NCBI RefSeq assembly: GCF_001514235.1
Contig: NZ_KQ948934.1
Location: 1 to 64,000 of the forward strand
Reading direction: 5' to 3'
Source: Streptomyces caeruleatus
Lineage (GTDB): Bacteria > Actinomycetota > Actinomycetes > Streptomycetales > Streptomycetaceae
DNA length: 64,000 bases
Part shown: positions 9,659 to 19,500 of the stretch, piece after piece
Layout: every line of letters begins with the position of its first letter
Position numbering within the stretch: the first letter of the stretch is position 1
Made by a program: the position numbers and the translations under genes
The notes under the pieces: generated by a model
Told to the model about the DNA's origin: nothing
Database searches by the model: none
What the model saw: only the letters and a program-made list of their open reading frames with translations

Positions 9659-9675
9659 TCTGACGTTCCGTCAGA
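9659..9675. promoter_or_regulatory. 7-3-7 palindrome, probable TetR-family operator
   Basis: TCTGACG-TTC-CGTCAGA is a perfect inverted repeat ending 20 bases before the DUF35 gene start, so it overlaps the expected promoter or 5' leader. The same core, CTGACG-N3-CGTCAG, recurs at 61798-61812 before another lipid-type operon. The size and symmetry suit a TetR-family repressor; the regulator itself is not in the window. Confidence 0.65.
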
Positions 9676-9695
9676 TACGTTCCTCAGGAGGGACT

Positions 9696-10142
9696 ATGCC
9701 ACGCACGCGCACGCCGGTGGTCGCAGGGTGGTTCGCCGGTGACGGGGACGACTTCCGACTGCTGGGCACCCGCTGCTCGACCTGCGCGTCGGTCTTCTTT
9801 CCTCGCGAGGACGCGCACTGCCGCAACCCGGGCTGCTCCGGCGGCGATCTGGAGGAGTTCCCGCTCTCGCGGCGCGGACGCGTTTGGTCGTACACGGACA
9901 GCCAGTATCGGCCTCCGTCACCCTATGTGACCGATCCGGAACTTCCGTGGGAGCCGTACGCGTTGATCGCTGTGGAACTGGAATCCGAGCGCCTCGTGGT
10001 GCTGGGGCAGGCGGTTCCCGGGGTCACCGTCGCCGATCTGACGGTGGGCATGGAGGTCGAGGCCGTCCCGGGCGTGCTGCACGAGGACGCCGAGACCATC
10101 TGGACGACCTGGCATTGGCGGCCGACGGGGGTGGCGGCGTGA
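9696..10142 (+). CDS. DUF35/OB-fold zinc-ribbon acyl-CoA-associated protein
   Basis: A 148-residue protein with an N-terminal rubredoxin-like zinc ribbon (CSTC near residue 28 and a second Cys cluster CRNPGC) and a C-terminal OB-fold, the DUF35 architecture. Family members partner with thiolases and hydratases and are thought to bind acyl-CoA. The ATG at 9696 has AGGAGG upstream. Its stop overlaps the GTG start of the thiolase (GTGA), so the two are translationally coupled and probably form a complex. A palindromic operator precedes it. Confidence 0.88.
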   Translation: MPRTRTPVVAGWFAGDGDDFRLLGTRCSTCASVFFPREDAHCRNPGCSGGDLEEFPLSRRGRVWSYTDSQYRPPSPYVTDPELPWEPYALIAVELESERLVVLGQAVPGVTVADLTVGMEVEAVPGVLHEDAETIWTTWHWRPTGVAA

Positions 10143-11326
10143 CGGACGAGGTGGCGGTGCTCGGTGTGGGCATGCATCCCTGGGGCAAATGGGGACGCGG
10201 TTTCGTCGAGTACGGGGTGGCGGCGGCCCGCGCGGCACTCGCCGACGCGGGGCTGGAGTGGCGGGACATCGGGTCGATCGTCGGCGCGGACACCGTGCGG
10301 GGCGGCTATCCGGGCTATGTGGCCGGGGCGACCTTCGCGAAGGCCCTCGGCTGGCAGGGTGCCCGGGTCACGAGTGTGTACGCGGCGTGCGCGTCCGGGG
10401 CGCAGGCCGTCAACACCGCGCGGGCGCAGATACTTGCGGGGCTCGCGGACGTGGTGCTCGTGGTGGGGGCCGATGCGGCGCCCAAGGGGTTCTTCCGGCC
10501 GGCGGGCGGTGACCGTCCCGACGATCCGGACTGGCTTCGCTTCCGCGTTCTCGGCGCGACCAATCCGGCGTACTTCGGGCTGTACGCGCGTCGGCGGATG
10601 GCTGTGCACGGGGACACGCCTCAGGACTTCGCGCAGGTCAAGGTGAAGAACGCCGCCCTGGGCGCGCTGAATCCCTACGCCCGCTACCGCAAGCCGGTCA
10701 CCGCCGAGGAGGTCGCCGCCTCCGCGGTGGTCGCCGACCCGCTGCGGCTGCTCGACATCTGCGCGACCTCGGACGGAGGTGCGGCGCTCGTGCTGGCCGG
10801 CATGGAGTTCGCACGTCGGCACGGCGTCACGGATCCGGTGCGGATCCGGGCGGTGTCCACTGTGACGCCGCGCTATCCGAACACGGTTCTGGATCTGCCC
10901 GACATAGCGACGGACTCGGCAGCGGCGGTACCACCGGAGGGGACGTTCCGGGAATCGATCGCACGCGCCGCCTACGAGGAGGCGGGCATCGGCCCCGAGG
11001 ACCTGAGCTTCGCGGAGGTCTACGACCTGTCCACCGCGCTGGAGTTGCAGTGGTACGAGGACCTGGGGCTGTGCGGTCAGGGGGATGCCGCGAAGCTGCT
11101 GCGGGAGGGCTCGACAGCGCTGGGCGGACGCATACCGGTGAACACGAGCGGCGGCCTGGCGTCGTTCGGGGAGGCGGTTCCGGCCCAGGCCATCGCCCAG
11201 GTGTGCGAACTCACTTGGCAGCTGAGAGGAGGTGCGGGTGACCGGCAGGTCGCCGGGGCGCGGGCGGGCATCGCCGCGAACCAGGGGCTGTTCGGGCACG
11301 GGTCGGCGGTGGTCGCGGTGCGATGA
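10139..11326 (+). CDS. Thiolase / SCP-x-type lipid-transfer thiolase
   Basis: A 395-residue thiolase-fold enzyme of the SCP-x/lipid-transfer group, acting on acyl-CoA thioesters in the cytoplasm. The nucleophile is likely Cys84 in YAACASGAQ; C-terminal motifs NTSGGLASFGEAVPAQ and GLFGHGSAVV supply the second catalytic region. The GTG at 10139 overlaps the stop of the DUF35 gene by 4 bases. In actinobacteria this pair is typical of side-chain or steroid-like ketoacyl-CoA degradation; the actual substrate here is inferred only. Confidence 0.88.
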   Translation: MTDEVAVLGVGMHPWGKWGRGFVEYGVAAARAALADAGLEWRDIGSIVGADTVRGGYPGYVAGATFAKALGWQGARVTSVYAACASGAQAVNTARAQILAGLADVVLVVGADAAPKGFFRPAGGDRPDDPDWLRFRVLGATNPAYFGLYARRRMAVHGDTPQDFAQVKVKNAALGALNPYARYRKPVTAEEVAASAVVADPLRLLDICATSDGGAALVLAGMEFARRHGVTDPVRIRAVSTVTPRYPNTVLDLPDIATDSAAAVPPEGTFRESIARAAYEEAGIGPEDLSFAEVYDLSTALELQWYEDLGLCGQGDAAKLLREGSTALGGRIPVNTSGGLASFGEAVPAQAIAQVCELTWQLRGGAGDRQVAGARAGIAANQGLFGHGSAVVAVR

Positions 11327-11433
11327 GGCGTGACGACCAGGCATCCATCTACGCTGTGTAAGCAACCCGGAATCCTGTGTGAACGTCTCATGAACTGGGC
11401 TCGGGCGTACGTGGTGGGCGCAATCATGCTCCC

Positions 11434-13086
11434 GTGGACTCCTGGACGGATACTCTCCGCTTCGCTTTCCAACCGGTGGTCAATCTGACGACCGGAGGAG
11501 TAGCGGGGCTGGAGATACTCGCCCGCCCGGAGACCGGCGACGTCCTGGCCGAGGCCCGCCGCGATCCTGAACTCGACGGTCGGCTGGCCGTGTTGGCGTT
11601 CCGTGCGGCAGCTCGCAAGGAGACGTTGCTACCCCTGTACGTCAACGTGTTCGCCGGCACTCTCGCCGACCTGGGCGGGCTCACACCGCTGCACGACGCC
11701 GTGCGCGCGGCGGGCCGGCTGCCGTGGGAGGTGACGATCGACATCGGGCCGCCATACACGCACGTCCCGCAGCAGGCGCTGCTGGAAGCGATCGGCGCGC
11801 TCCGTGACCAGGGTTTCCGGATCTGTGCGGACGGCGTCGGCGACGGAGACGTCCCGTTGCGGCTGCTCACCGACATGGCGCCGGACCTGGTGAAGCTCGA
11901 CGCGTCCCTGCTGGCGCGGCCTGCGGGGGTGCGGGCGATGCGGACGCTGTGCGAGCAGTCGGGCGCGCTCCTGTGCGTCGAGGGTGTGGAAACGGAGCTG
12001 CAGTGCGCTTCCGCGCGGTCGGCCGGTGCCCAGTTGGCTCAGGGTGAGCTGTTCGCCCCGCCGGCTCGGTTGCCCGCGGCGGAGGTATACGTTCCGCCGC
12101 GCTCCCCAGGGCTGGCGGCGACGCCGCGATCGGGGCCGTCGGTGCGGGAGTTCGTGCGGCCGGCCGCGCTGCTGCCCGCCACCGCGTCCGCGGGCCAGGT
12201 CCGGGCTCTGCTGACCGGGTCGCCGGACGTGTCCGGGGTCCTTCTGGTGGACCGGAGCGGCGTTCCGGTGCGGTCGGTGCACCGTTCCCGCTTCCTGCTG
12301 TCGATGTCGGGACGCTACGGCCATGCCCTGTACGCGGACCGGCCCGCGGCCAAGCTCGGGGATCAGCCGCGCACGGTGGGCGTCGACGCCACCGCGTGGG
12401 AGGTGTTGGACGTCGTCGCGGACGGCGGCAGGGCCCGTACGTCGGACGATGTGGCCGTGGTCGACCGGTACGGCAGGTGTGTGGGGGTCGTACGGCTCGC
12501 GGACCTCGTGCGGGCCCTGGCAGAGACCCGGGTCGAGGAGGCGGCCGGACTCAACCCGCTGACCCGGCTGCCGGGCTCGGACTCGATCACCGGCGAGGTG
12601 GACCGGCGGATCGCGGACGGGCGGACGTTCGCGTTGAGTTGGCTGGATGTCGACCACTTCAAACAGGTCAACGACGGCGCCGGCTTCGCGGCGGGCGACG
12701 AGCTCATCCGGTCGGTGGGACGGGCGCTGCAACACGTGGCGTCGGACAGTACGCGCGTGGGTCACATCGGAGGGGACGACTTCCTGGTGCTGGCGGATCC
12801 GGAGGGGTTGCACCCGCTGGCCGCCTCGGTCCTCGACGCGCCTTGGTCGGCGGCTGGACGTCCCGTCACATTGTCCCTGGCCACGGTCCTCTGCGAACCC
12901 GGAAGCGTGACGGACCACCGGCAGGCGGCCTCCTGTCTGGCTCCGTTGAAGAAGGCCGCGAAGTCGCTGAGCGGGGCGAGCTGGGTGCTGGGCCGCGCAG
13001 GGGTGCCCGGGCTGGAGATCCTGCGCGGGGTGGAGACCGCCCCACCCCAGGCGCAGTGCGCGGTGGCGGAGCCCGGCAGGGGGTGA
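11434..13086 (+). CDS. EAL-CBS-GGDEF domain protein (c-di-GMP related)
   Basis: A 550-residue soluble protein with an N-terminal EAL-like domain (about 1-225), paired CBS domains (about 240-365) and a GGDEF domain (about 370-525). The GGDEF site reads GGDDF and could be active for c-di-GMP synthesis; no RxxD inhibitory site is visible. The EAL domain keeps the motif Glu (as EIL), an Asn (VNVFAG), Lys (VKLDAS) and Glu (VEGVET), but the metal loop DDFGTG is ADGVGDG, so hydrolysis is doubtful. The start is GTG without a strong ribosome site. It may be a nucleotide-sensing c-di-GMP regulator. Confidence 0.82.
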   Translation: MDSWTDTLRFAFQPVVNLTTGGVAGLEILARPETGDVLAEARRDPELDGRLAVLAFRAAARKETLLPLYVNVFAGTLADLGGLTPLHDAVRAAGRLPWEVTIDIGPPYTHVPQQALLEAIGALRDQGFRICADGVGDGDVPLRLLTDMAPDLVKLDASLLARPAGVRAMRTLCEQSGALLCVEGVETELQCASARSAGAQLAQGELFAPPARLPAAEVYVPPRSPGLAATPRSGPSVREFVRPAALLPATASAGQVRALLTGSPDVSGVLLVDRSGVPVRSVHRSRFLLSMSGRYGHALYADRPAAKLGDQPRTVGVDATAWEVLDVVADGGRARTSDDVAVVDRYGRCVGVVRLADLVRALAETRVEEAAGLNPLTRLPGSDSITGEVDRRIADGRTFALSWLDVDHFKQVNDGAGFAAGDELIRSVGRALQHVASDSTRVGHIGGDDFLVLADPEGLHPLAASVLDAPWSAAGRPVTLSLATVLCEPGSVTDHRQAASCLAPLKKAAKSLSGASWVLGRAGVPGLEILRGVETAPPQAQCAVAEPGRG

Positions 13087-13565
13087 GACGCTTTCTCCAC
13101 GTGGCCGACGGTGGCTGAAAGGTGACCGAAGGCCTCAGCACAGCCATGACCATCGGCCTCTGCCGGGTCCAGCAGGAACTGGCCTGCCTGCCGGCCTCAG
13201 CAGGGCCTCGGTGCCCATCCCACCCACCAGCGGGCGCGCCAGGAGCACGGTCGGCGTGGGTCCGTGACCCGTCGGCACGCCCTCAACCGTTGGCGTCGGC
13301 GACCTTGACGCCCCTTGGACGCCGGTGAACACTTCCCGGTGTCAGCCGACATCGCCGTACATTCTCGGCGTATCCACGCACTGCGCCGTGCGGTTCCGCC
13401 TGTACCAAGGCCCACTCCCCCACAGGTGATTCGGCTACTACGGCACGCTCGTCACGGACGCCGGGCGGGGCGCGGGACCATCCCTGCCTTCGGCTGAAGT
13501 CGCCATGGGAAACGCACCCCGCAGGAGACCGGGCCGATGGTCCCGGTCAGGGCCTAGGAGCCGCC
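13087..13565. other. Long intergenic leader before glpF
   Basis: 479 bases with no coding frame that I find convincing on either strand. It must hold the glpF-glpK promoter. A 7-bp hairpin, GACCGGG paired with CCCGGTC at 13527-13548, lies just before the glpF ribosome site (CTAGGAG) and could affect translation. No known riboswitch is recognised. Confidence 0.5.
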
Positions 13566-14291
13566 ATGAGCAATGGAGACATATTCCTCGGTGAGGTCAT
13601 CGGTACCGCGATCCTGATCCTCTTCGGGGCGGGCGTGGTCGCCGCCGTCCTACTCAACTACTCCAAGGCCAAGGACGCGGGCTGGGTCGTCATCGCCTTC
13701 GGCTGGGGGTTCGGCGTGATGGCCGGCGCCTACACCGCGGCGCCGCTGTCCGGCGGACAGCTCAACCCGGCCGTGACGGTCGGGATCGCCATCGACACCG
13801 GGGAGTGGGACAAGGTCCCCGTCTACATCGCCGGCCAGATGGTCGGCGCGATCCTCGGTGCGGTGTTGTGCTGGCTGGTCTACTACGCACAGTTCCAGGC
13901 CAACGCGGACGAAGAGATCGCCCAGCCGACCCTCGGGATCTTCTCCACGGCGCCCGCGATCCGCAACACCGTGGCGAACCTCGTCACCGAGATCATCGCG
14001 ACGATCGCGCTGGTGCTGCCGATCCTCGCCTTCGGCCTGACCAAGGGACTCGGTGTGTCCGGCACCGCCATTCTGATTGTCTCGTTCCTGGTGGTCGGCA
14101 TCGGTCTGTCGCTCGGCGGTCCCACGGGATACGCCATCAACCCGGCCCGTGACCTGGGCCCCCGCATAGTCCACGCTCTGCTCCCGATTCCCAACAAGGG
14201 AACCTCGGACTGGAGTTACTCGTGGATTCCGGTGGTCGGACCGCTGATCGGCGGGGTGCTGTCCGGGCTCATCTTCAACGCAGCCTTCTGA
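13566..14291 (+). CDS. glpF: Glycerol uptake facilitator (aquaglyceroporin)
   Basis: A 241-residue MIP-family channel that lets glycerol diffuse across the cytoplasmic membrane. Both pore loops are present: NPA at residues 67-69 (GGQLNPAVTVG) and NPA at 192-194 within NPARDLGPR, the Asp after the second NPAR being a mark of glycerol facilitators rather than water channels. Six hydrophobic helices are evident. glpK follows 22 bases later, so uptake and phosphorylation are coupled. No glpD or GylR-type regulator is adjacent. Confidence 0.93.
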   Translation: MSNGDIFLGEVIGTAILILFGAGVVAAVLLNYSKAKDAGWVVIAFGWGFGVMAGAYTAAPLSGGQLNPAVTVGIAIDTGEWDKVPVYIAGQMVGAILGAVLCWLVYYAQFQANADEEIAQPTLGIFSTAPAIRNTVANLVTEIIATIALVLPILAFGLTKGLGVSGTAILIVSFLVVGIGLSLGGPTGYAINPARDLGPRIVHALLPIPNKGTSDWSYSWIPVVGPLIGGVLSGLIFNAAF

Positions 14292-14313
14292 AGGAACCGA
14301 CGAAGGGGACGCC

Positions 14314-15825
14314 ATGACGGACAAGTTCGTTGCCGCCATCGACCAGGGCACGACCTCGAGCCGCTGCATCATCTTCAACCAGGACGGCGCCATCGTGGCC
14401 GTCGACCAGCGCGAGCACCGCCAGATCTTCCCCAAACCCGGCTGGGTGGAACACGACGCCACCGAGATCTGGTCAAAGGTGCAGGCCGTGGTCGCCGGTG
14501 CCATCGCCAAGGCCGGGCTGCGTGCCGACCAGCTCAGCGCGCTCGGCATCACCAACCAGCGTGAGACGACGGTTCTCTGGGACCGGGCCACAGGCAAGCC
14601 GGTGCACAACGCGATCGTGTGGCAGGACACCCGTACGGCGGCATTGTGCAACCAGCTCGGCGGCTCGGACGGGCAGGACCGTTTCCGCGAGCAGACCGGC
14701 CTGCCACTGGCCAGCTACTTCTCCGGCCCCAAGGCGGCCTGGCTGCTGGACAACGTGCCCGGTCTCCGGGCCCGTGCCGAGCGCGGTGAGATCGCCTTCG
14801 GCACCATCGACTCCTGGCTGATCTGGAACCTCACCGGCGGCACGGACGGCGGGCACCACGTCACCGACGTGACGAACGCCGGACGCACGATGCTGATGAA
14901 CCTGGAGACCCTGCAGTGGGACTCCTCGATCCTGTCCGCCATGAGCGTGCCGGAGGCCGTGCTTCCGGAGATCAGGTCCTCCTCCGAGGTGTACGGAACC
15001 GCCGTCGGACAGCTGGCCGGGGTGCCGGTCGCCTCGGCCCTGGGCGACCAGCAGGCCGCCGTGTTCGGGCAGGCCTGCTACGACGTGGGCACGGCGAAGA
15101 ACACGTACGGCACCGGCAGCTTCCTGCTGCTCAACACCGGCAACCGGCCGGTTCCGTCGAAGAACGGCCTGCTGACGACGATGGGCTACAAGATCGGCAG
15201 TGAGGCGCCGGTGTACTGCCTGGAGGGGGCGATAGCCATAACGGGCGCGCTGGTCCAATGGTTCCGCGACCAGCTCGGCATCATCCGCACCGCCGACGAG
15301 ATCGAGCCCTTGGCAGCCAGCGTCGAGGACAACGGCGGTGCGTACATCGTGCCCGCGTTCTCCGGCCTGTTCGCGCCGTACTGGCGTTCCGACGCGCGCG
15401 GGGTGATCACCGGCCTGACGCGCTACGTCACCAAGGCGCACCTCGCTCGCGCGGTTCTGGAAGCGACGAGCTGGCAGACGCGCGAGGTCGTGGACGCCAT
15501 GTACCAGGACTCCGGCGTGGAGATCACGACTCTGAAGGTCGACGGTGGCATGACGAAGAACAACCTGCTCATGCAGCACCAGGCGGATGTGCTCGACGTG
15601 CCGGTGATCCGGCCCAAGGTCTCCGAGACGACCTGCCTGGGGGCCGCGTACGCCGCCGGGCTGGCCACCGGGGTGTGGAACGACCTGGACGAGCTCAAGG
15701 CGCACTGGGCGAAGGACGCCGAGTGGACGCCCGGCATGACCGCCGATGTCAGGGACCGTGAGTACCACAACTGGCGCAAGGCGGTGGAGAAGAGCTTCGG
15801 CTGGCTGGACGACGGCGAGAGCTGA
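14314..15825 (+). CDS. glpK: Glycerol kinase
   Basis: A 503-residue FGGY-family kinase that converts glycerol and ATP to sn-glycerol 3-phosphate, trapping glycerol that enters through GlpF. The N-terminus AIDQGTTSSRCIIFNQDG is the phosphate-1 motif; GDQQAAVFGQ, TYGTGSFLLLNTG and VDGGMTKNNLLMQ are the family's substrate and nucleotide motifs. Length is standard. It is the second gene of the glpF operon; a 15-bp stem terminator follows. The usual third gene glpD is absent, suggesting this is an accessory glycerol locus. Confidence 0.96.
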   Translation: MTDKFVAAIDQGTTSSRCIIFNQDGAIVAVDQREHRQIFPKPGWVEHDATEIWSKVQAVVAGAIAKAGLRADQLSALGITNQRETTVLWDRATGKPVHNAIVWQDTRTAALCNQLGGSDGQDRFREQTGLPLASYFSGPKAAWLLDNVPGLRARAERGEIAFGTIDSWLIWNLTGGTDGGHHVTDVTNAGRTMLMNLETLQWDSSILSAMSVPEAVLPEIRSSSEVYGTAVGQLAGVPVASALGDQQAAVFGQACYDVGTAKNTYGTGSFLLLNTGNRPVPSKNGLLTTMGYKIGSEAPVYCLEGAIAITGALVQWFRDQLGIIRTADEIEPLAASVEDNGGAYIVPAFSGLFAPYWRSDARGVITGLTRYVTKAHLARAVLEATSWQTREVVDAMYQDSGVEITTLKVDGGMTKNNLLMQHQADVLDVPVIRPKVSETTCLGAAYAAGLATGVWNDLDELKAHWAKDAEWTPGMTADVRDREYHNWRKAVEKSFGWLDDGES

Positions 15826-15901
15826 CGGGACGGCTTAAGCCGAAGAACGGTCCACGCGTGCGTACGTCCCTCGTGAGAGCTACGCGCGCGTGCCCATGAG
15901 C

Positions 15902-15939
15902 CACGGCTCGTACCCCGGTCGGCGGGGGTACGGGCCGTG
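15902..15939. terminator. Bidirectional terminator between glpK and cvnD
   Basis: CACGGCTCGTACCCC pairs with GGGGTACGGGCCGTG over 15 bp with one T-G wobble and an 8-base loop. It lies between two convergent operons. Confidence 0.75.
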
Positions 15940-15955
15940 CCCATCTCTCCCGGAC

Positions 15956-16561
15956 TCAGGTGGTCACGGTCTCGCGGCGGTCCGCCTGGAAGGCCATGGC
16001 GTGCTGGACGACACCGATGAGGATCTCCTTCACGGACTCCCTGTCGCGGGCGTCGCACAGCAGCAGCGGTACGTCGCTGTCGAGGTCGAGGGCCTGCCGT
16101 ATGGCCTCCGCGGGGTAACGGTCCGCCCCCTCGAAGCAGTTGACGCCGACGAGGAAGGGTATGGAGCGCCGCTCGAAGTAGTCGACGGCGGCGAAGCAGT
16201 CCTCAAGGCGGCGGGTGTCGGCGAGCACGACGGCGCCGAGCGCGCCTTCGGACAGTTCGTCCCACATGAACCAGAACCGCTCCTGGCCGGGTGTGCCGAA
16301 GAGGTACAGCACCAGATCCTCGCGCAGGGTGATGCGACCGAAGTCCATGGCCACGGTGGTGGTGCGCTTGCCCTCGACACCGCTCGTGTCGTCGACCGGG
16401 CGTCCGGCCTCGGTGAGCAGTTCCTCGGTGCGCAGCGGCCTGATCTCGCTGACCGCGCCGACGAGGGTCGTCTTGCCCACCCCGAAGCCGCCGGCCACCA
16501 GGATCTTGAGCGTGACGGGCTCGACCGGAGGCTTCCCGCGCTCAGAACGCCCGAAGATCAT
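15956..16561 (-). CDS. cvnD: Conservon Ras-like GTPase (CvnD)
   Basis: A 201-residue small GTP-binding protein, the last component of Streptomyces conservons, in which a membrane sensor kinase (CvnA), roadblock protein (CvnB), DUF742 protein (CvnC) and this GTPase form a membrane-associated complex resembling eukaryotic G-protein signalling. The P-loop is GGFGVGKTT near residue 24, the switch II segment GTPGQERFWFMW near 88, and NCFEGAD is the guanine-recognition region. The ATG at 16561 has GGAGAAGAG before it. Unusually the gene is cut off from cvnC by the 3.65-kb oxoprolinase gene, whose end it overlaps by 20 bases. Confidence 0.9.
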   Translation of the reverse strand: MIFGRSERGKPPVEPVTLKILVAGGFGVGKTTLVGAVSEIRPLRTEELLTEAGRPVDDTSGVEGKRTTTVAMDFGRITLREDLVLYLFGTPGQERFWFMWDELSEGALGAVVLADTRRLEDCFAAVDYFERRSIPFLVGVNCFEGADRYPAEAIRQALDLDSDVPLLLCDARDRESVKEILIGVVQHAMAFQADRRETVTT

Positions 16562-19500
16562 CGATCTCTTCTCCTGCTTGATGGGGGTCTCGCGACGGCC
16601 GGCCGTAGCCTCCGCCGCCAGGGGTTTCGATGACGAGTACGTCGCCGGGGCCGACGTCCGCGGAATCGCTTCCGCCGAGTGCGGTGACCGTTCCGTCGGC
16701 GTGTTCCACGCGGTTGGCTCCCAGCGCGCCCGGTTCTCCGCCCGCCATGCCGTACGGCGGGATCCGGCGGTGCTGGGACAGCGTGGAGACGGTCATGGGC
16801 TCGTGGAACCGGATACGGCGCACGGCACCGTCCCCGCCGCGCCACTGGCCGGCCCCGCCGCTGCCGTGCCGTACGGCGAACTCGTCGAGCTGTACGGGCA
16901 GTCGCCACTCCAGCACTTCGGGATCGGTGAGCCGCGAGTTGGTCATGTGGGTCTGGACGACAGGCGCGCCGGGGAACCCGTCCCCCGCTCCGGATCCGGA
17001 GGCCACGGTCTCGTAGTACTGGTGGCGTTCGTTGCCGAAGGTGACGTTGTTCATGGTGCCGGAGCCCTCGGCCTGGACGCCCAGTGCTGCGTAGAGGGCG
17101 CCGGTGATGGCCTGGGAGGTCTCCACGTTTCCCGCGACGACCGCTGCCGGGGGTTCGGGGGCGAGCATGGAGCCGGGCGGCACGACGATGTCGAGGGGGC
17201 GCAGGCAGCCGTCGTTGAGCGGGATGTCGTCGGCGACGAGGGTGCGGAAGACATACAGGACGGCGGCGTTGACGACCGAGAAGGGGGCGTTGAAGTTCGT
17301 GGCCAGTTGTGGGGACGTGCCGGTGAAATCGACGGTGGCGGAGCGGTTTTCGCGGTCCACGCGCACGCGTACCCGGATGAACGCGCCGGAGTCGGTCTCG
17401 TAGGCGTACTCGCCGTCCTCCAGGGCGTCGACGACCCGGCGTACTGCTTCCTCCGCGTTGTCCTGGACGTGCTTCATGTACGCCTGGACGACGGCGAGGC
17501 CGAAATTGTCGATCATACGGGCGACTTCGTCGACGCCCTTCTGGTTGGCCGCGATCTGGGCGCGCAGGTCCGCGAGGTTGGTCTTGGGGTTACGGGACGG
17601 GTAGGGCGCGTCGGTGAGCAGGCGGAGGGTCTCCGGCTCGCGGAAACGACCGTTCTCGGCGAGCAGCCAGTTGTCGAAGAGGATGCCCTCCTCCTCGATG
17701 GTGCGGCTGTTCGCCGGCATGGAGCCGGGGGCGATGCCACCGATCTCCGCGTGGTGGCCGCGTGAGGCGACGTAGAAGAGGAGCTCTGGTTCACGCTCCG
17801 TGTTCGTCGCGCCGTTCGTGTCGAAGACGGGGGTGATCACGGTGACGTCGGGGAGGTGGGTGCCGCCGTGGTACGGGTCGTTGACGGCGTAGGTGTCACC
17901 GGGACGCATCCGCGAGCCGCGGCGGCGGATGACCTCCTTGACACTGGTGCCCATCGAGCCCAGGTGGACGGGGATGTGTGGGGCGTTGGCCACCAGGTTT
18001 CCGTCCGGGTCGAAGAGCGCGCAGGAGAAGTCCAGGCGTTCCTTGATGTTGACGGACTGGGCCGTCGATTCGAGCCGGGCGCCCATCTGTTCGGCGATGG
18101 ACATGAAGAGGTTGTTGAAGACCTCAAGAAGAACAGGGTCGGCTTTCGTGTCGAGATCGGAACTCTCCGTAATCGCCGCGCGTTCCATGACCAGATGCCC
18201 GTCGTCAGTCGTCGCGGCTTGCCAGCCGTCGTCGACGACGGTCGTCGCGCTGGCCTCGGTGATGATCGCCGGGCCGGTGACGGTCTCGCCGGGGGGCAGG
18301 TACTCACGGCGGTGGAGGGGTACGTCGCACCAGGTGCCGCCCGTGTGGAGGCGGACGGTCTCCGGTGCGGCCGGGCTGCCTTCGGGGGCGGCTTCGTAAG
18401 GGGCGAGGACGGAGAGATCGGGGGGTTCGGTGATGCCGGTGGCTTCGGCGGAGAGGGCTTCGACGACGATCGGGCGGTCGAGCGTGAAGGAGTACGTGGC
18501 GCGATGACGATCTTCGAAAACGTGCCTCATCGTGTGGGGTTCGGTGAGTTCGACGGTGAGGGTGGTGTCGGTGCCGTCGTAGCGGAGTTGGGCACGACGG
18601 GTGACCTTGATGCGGTCCTCGGGGACGTCCGCGTCGAGGAGTTCGGCGCGGGCAGCGGATTCCAGGTCGTTGGCCGTCTTGTGGACGCCGGGCATCGAGG
18701 CGGCCTCCAGGGGTGCCTCGACGGACTGTTCGCGCATGGACGTGGTGTCGGCGAGGCCGATGCCGAGGGCGGACAGGACGCCGGCCATGGGCGGCACGAG
18801 GACGGTGCGGATGCCGAGGGAGTCGGCGACCATGCACGCGTGCTGGCCGCCCGCTCCACCGAAGGTGGTGAGGGCGTAGCGGGTGACGTCGTGGCCTTTC
18901 TGTACGGAGATCCGCTTCACGGCGTTGGCGATGTTGGCGACCGCGATCTGGAGGTAGCCCTCGGCGACCTGCTCGGGCGTGCGGTCGTCGCCGGTGTCGT
19001 TCCGGATGTCGCGGGCGAGGTCGGTGAAGCGCTCGCGGACGAGGGCGGCGTCGAGCGGCTGGTCGCCTTCGGGGCCGAACACCTTGGGAAAATGGGCGGG
19101 TTGGATGCGGCCGAGCATGACGTTGGCGTCGGTGACCGCCAGCGGGCCGCCGCCCCGGTAACAGGCGGGACCCGGGTCCGCGCCCGCCGAGTCCGGCCCT
19201 ACGCGGTAGCGGGACCCGTCGAAGTGGAGTACCGAGCCGCCGCCCGCTGCGACGGTGTGGATGTCGAGCATGGGGGCGCGCAGCCTGACCCCGGCGATCT
19301 GGGTGGTGAAGACGCGTTCGTACTCGCCGGCGAAGTGGGAGACGTCAGTGGAGGTGCCGCCCATGTCGAACCCGATGACCCGGTCGAAGCCGGCGAGCTG
19401 CGACATGCGCGCCATGCCGACGATGCCTCCGGCGGGGCCGGAGAGGATCGCGTCCTTGCCGCGGAACTGTCCTGCTTCGGCGAGGCCGCCGTTGGACTGC

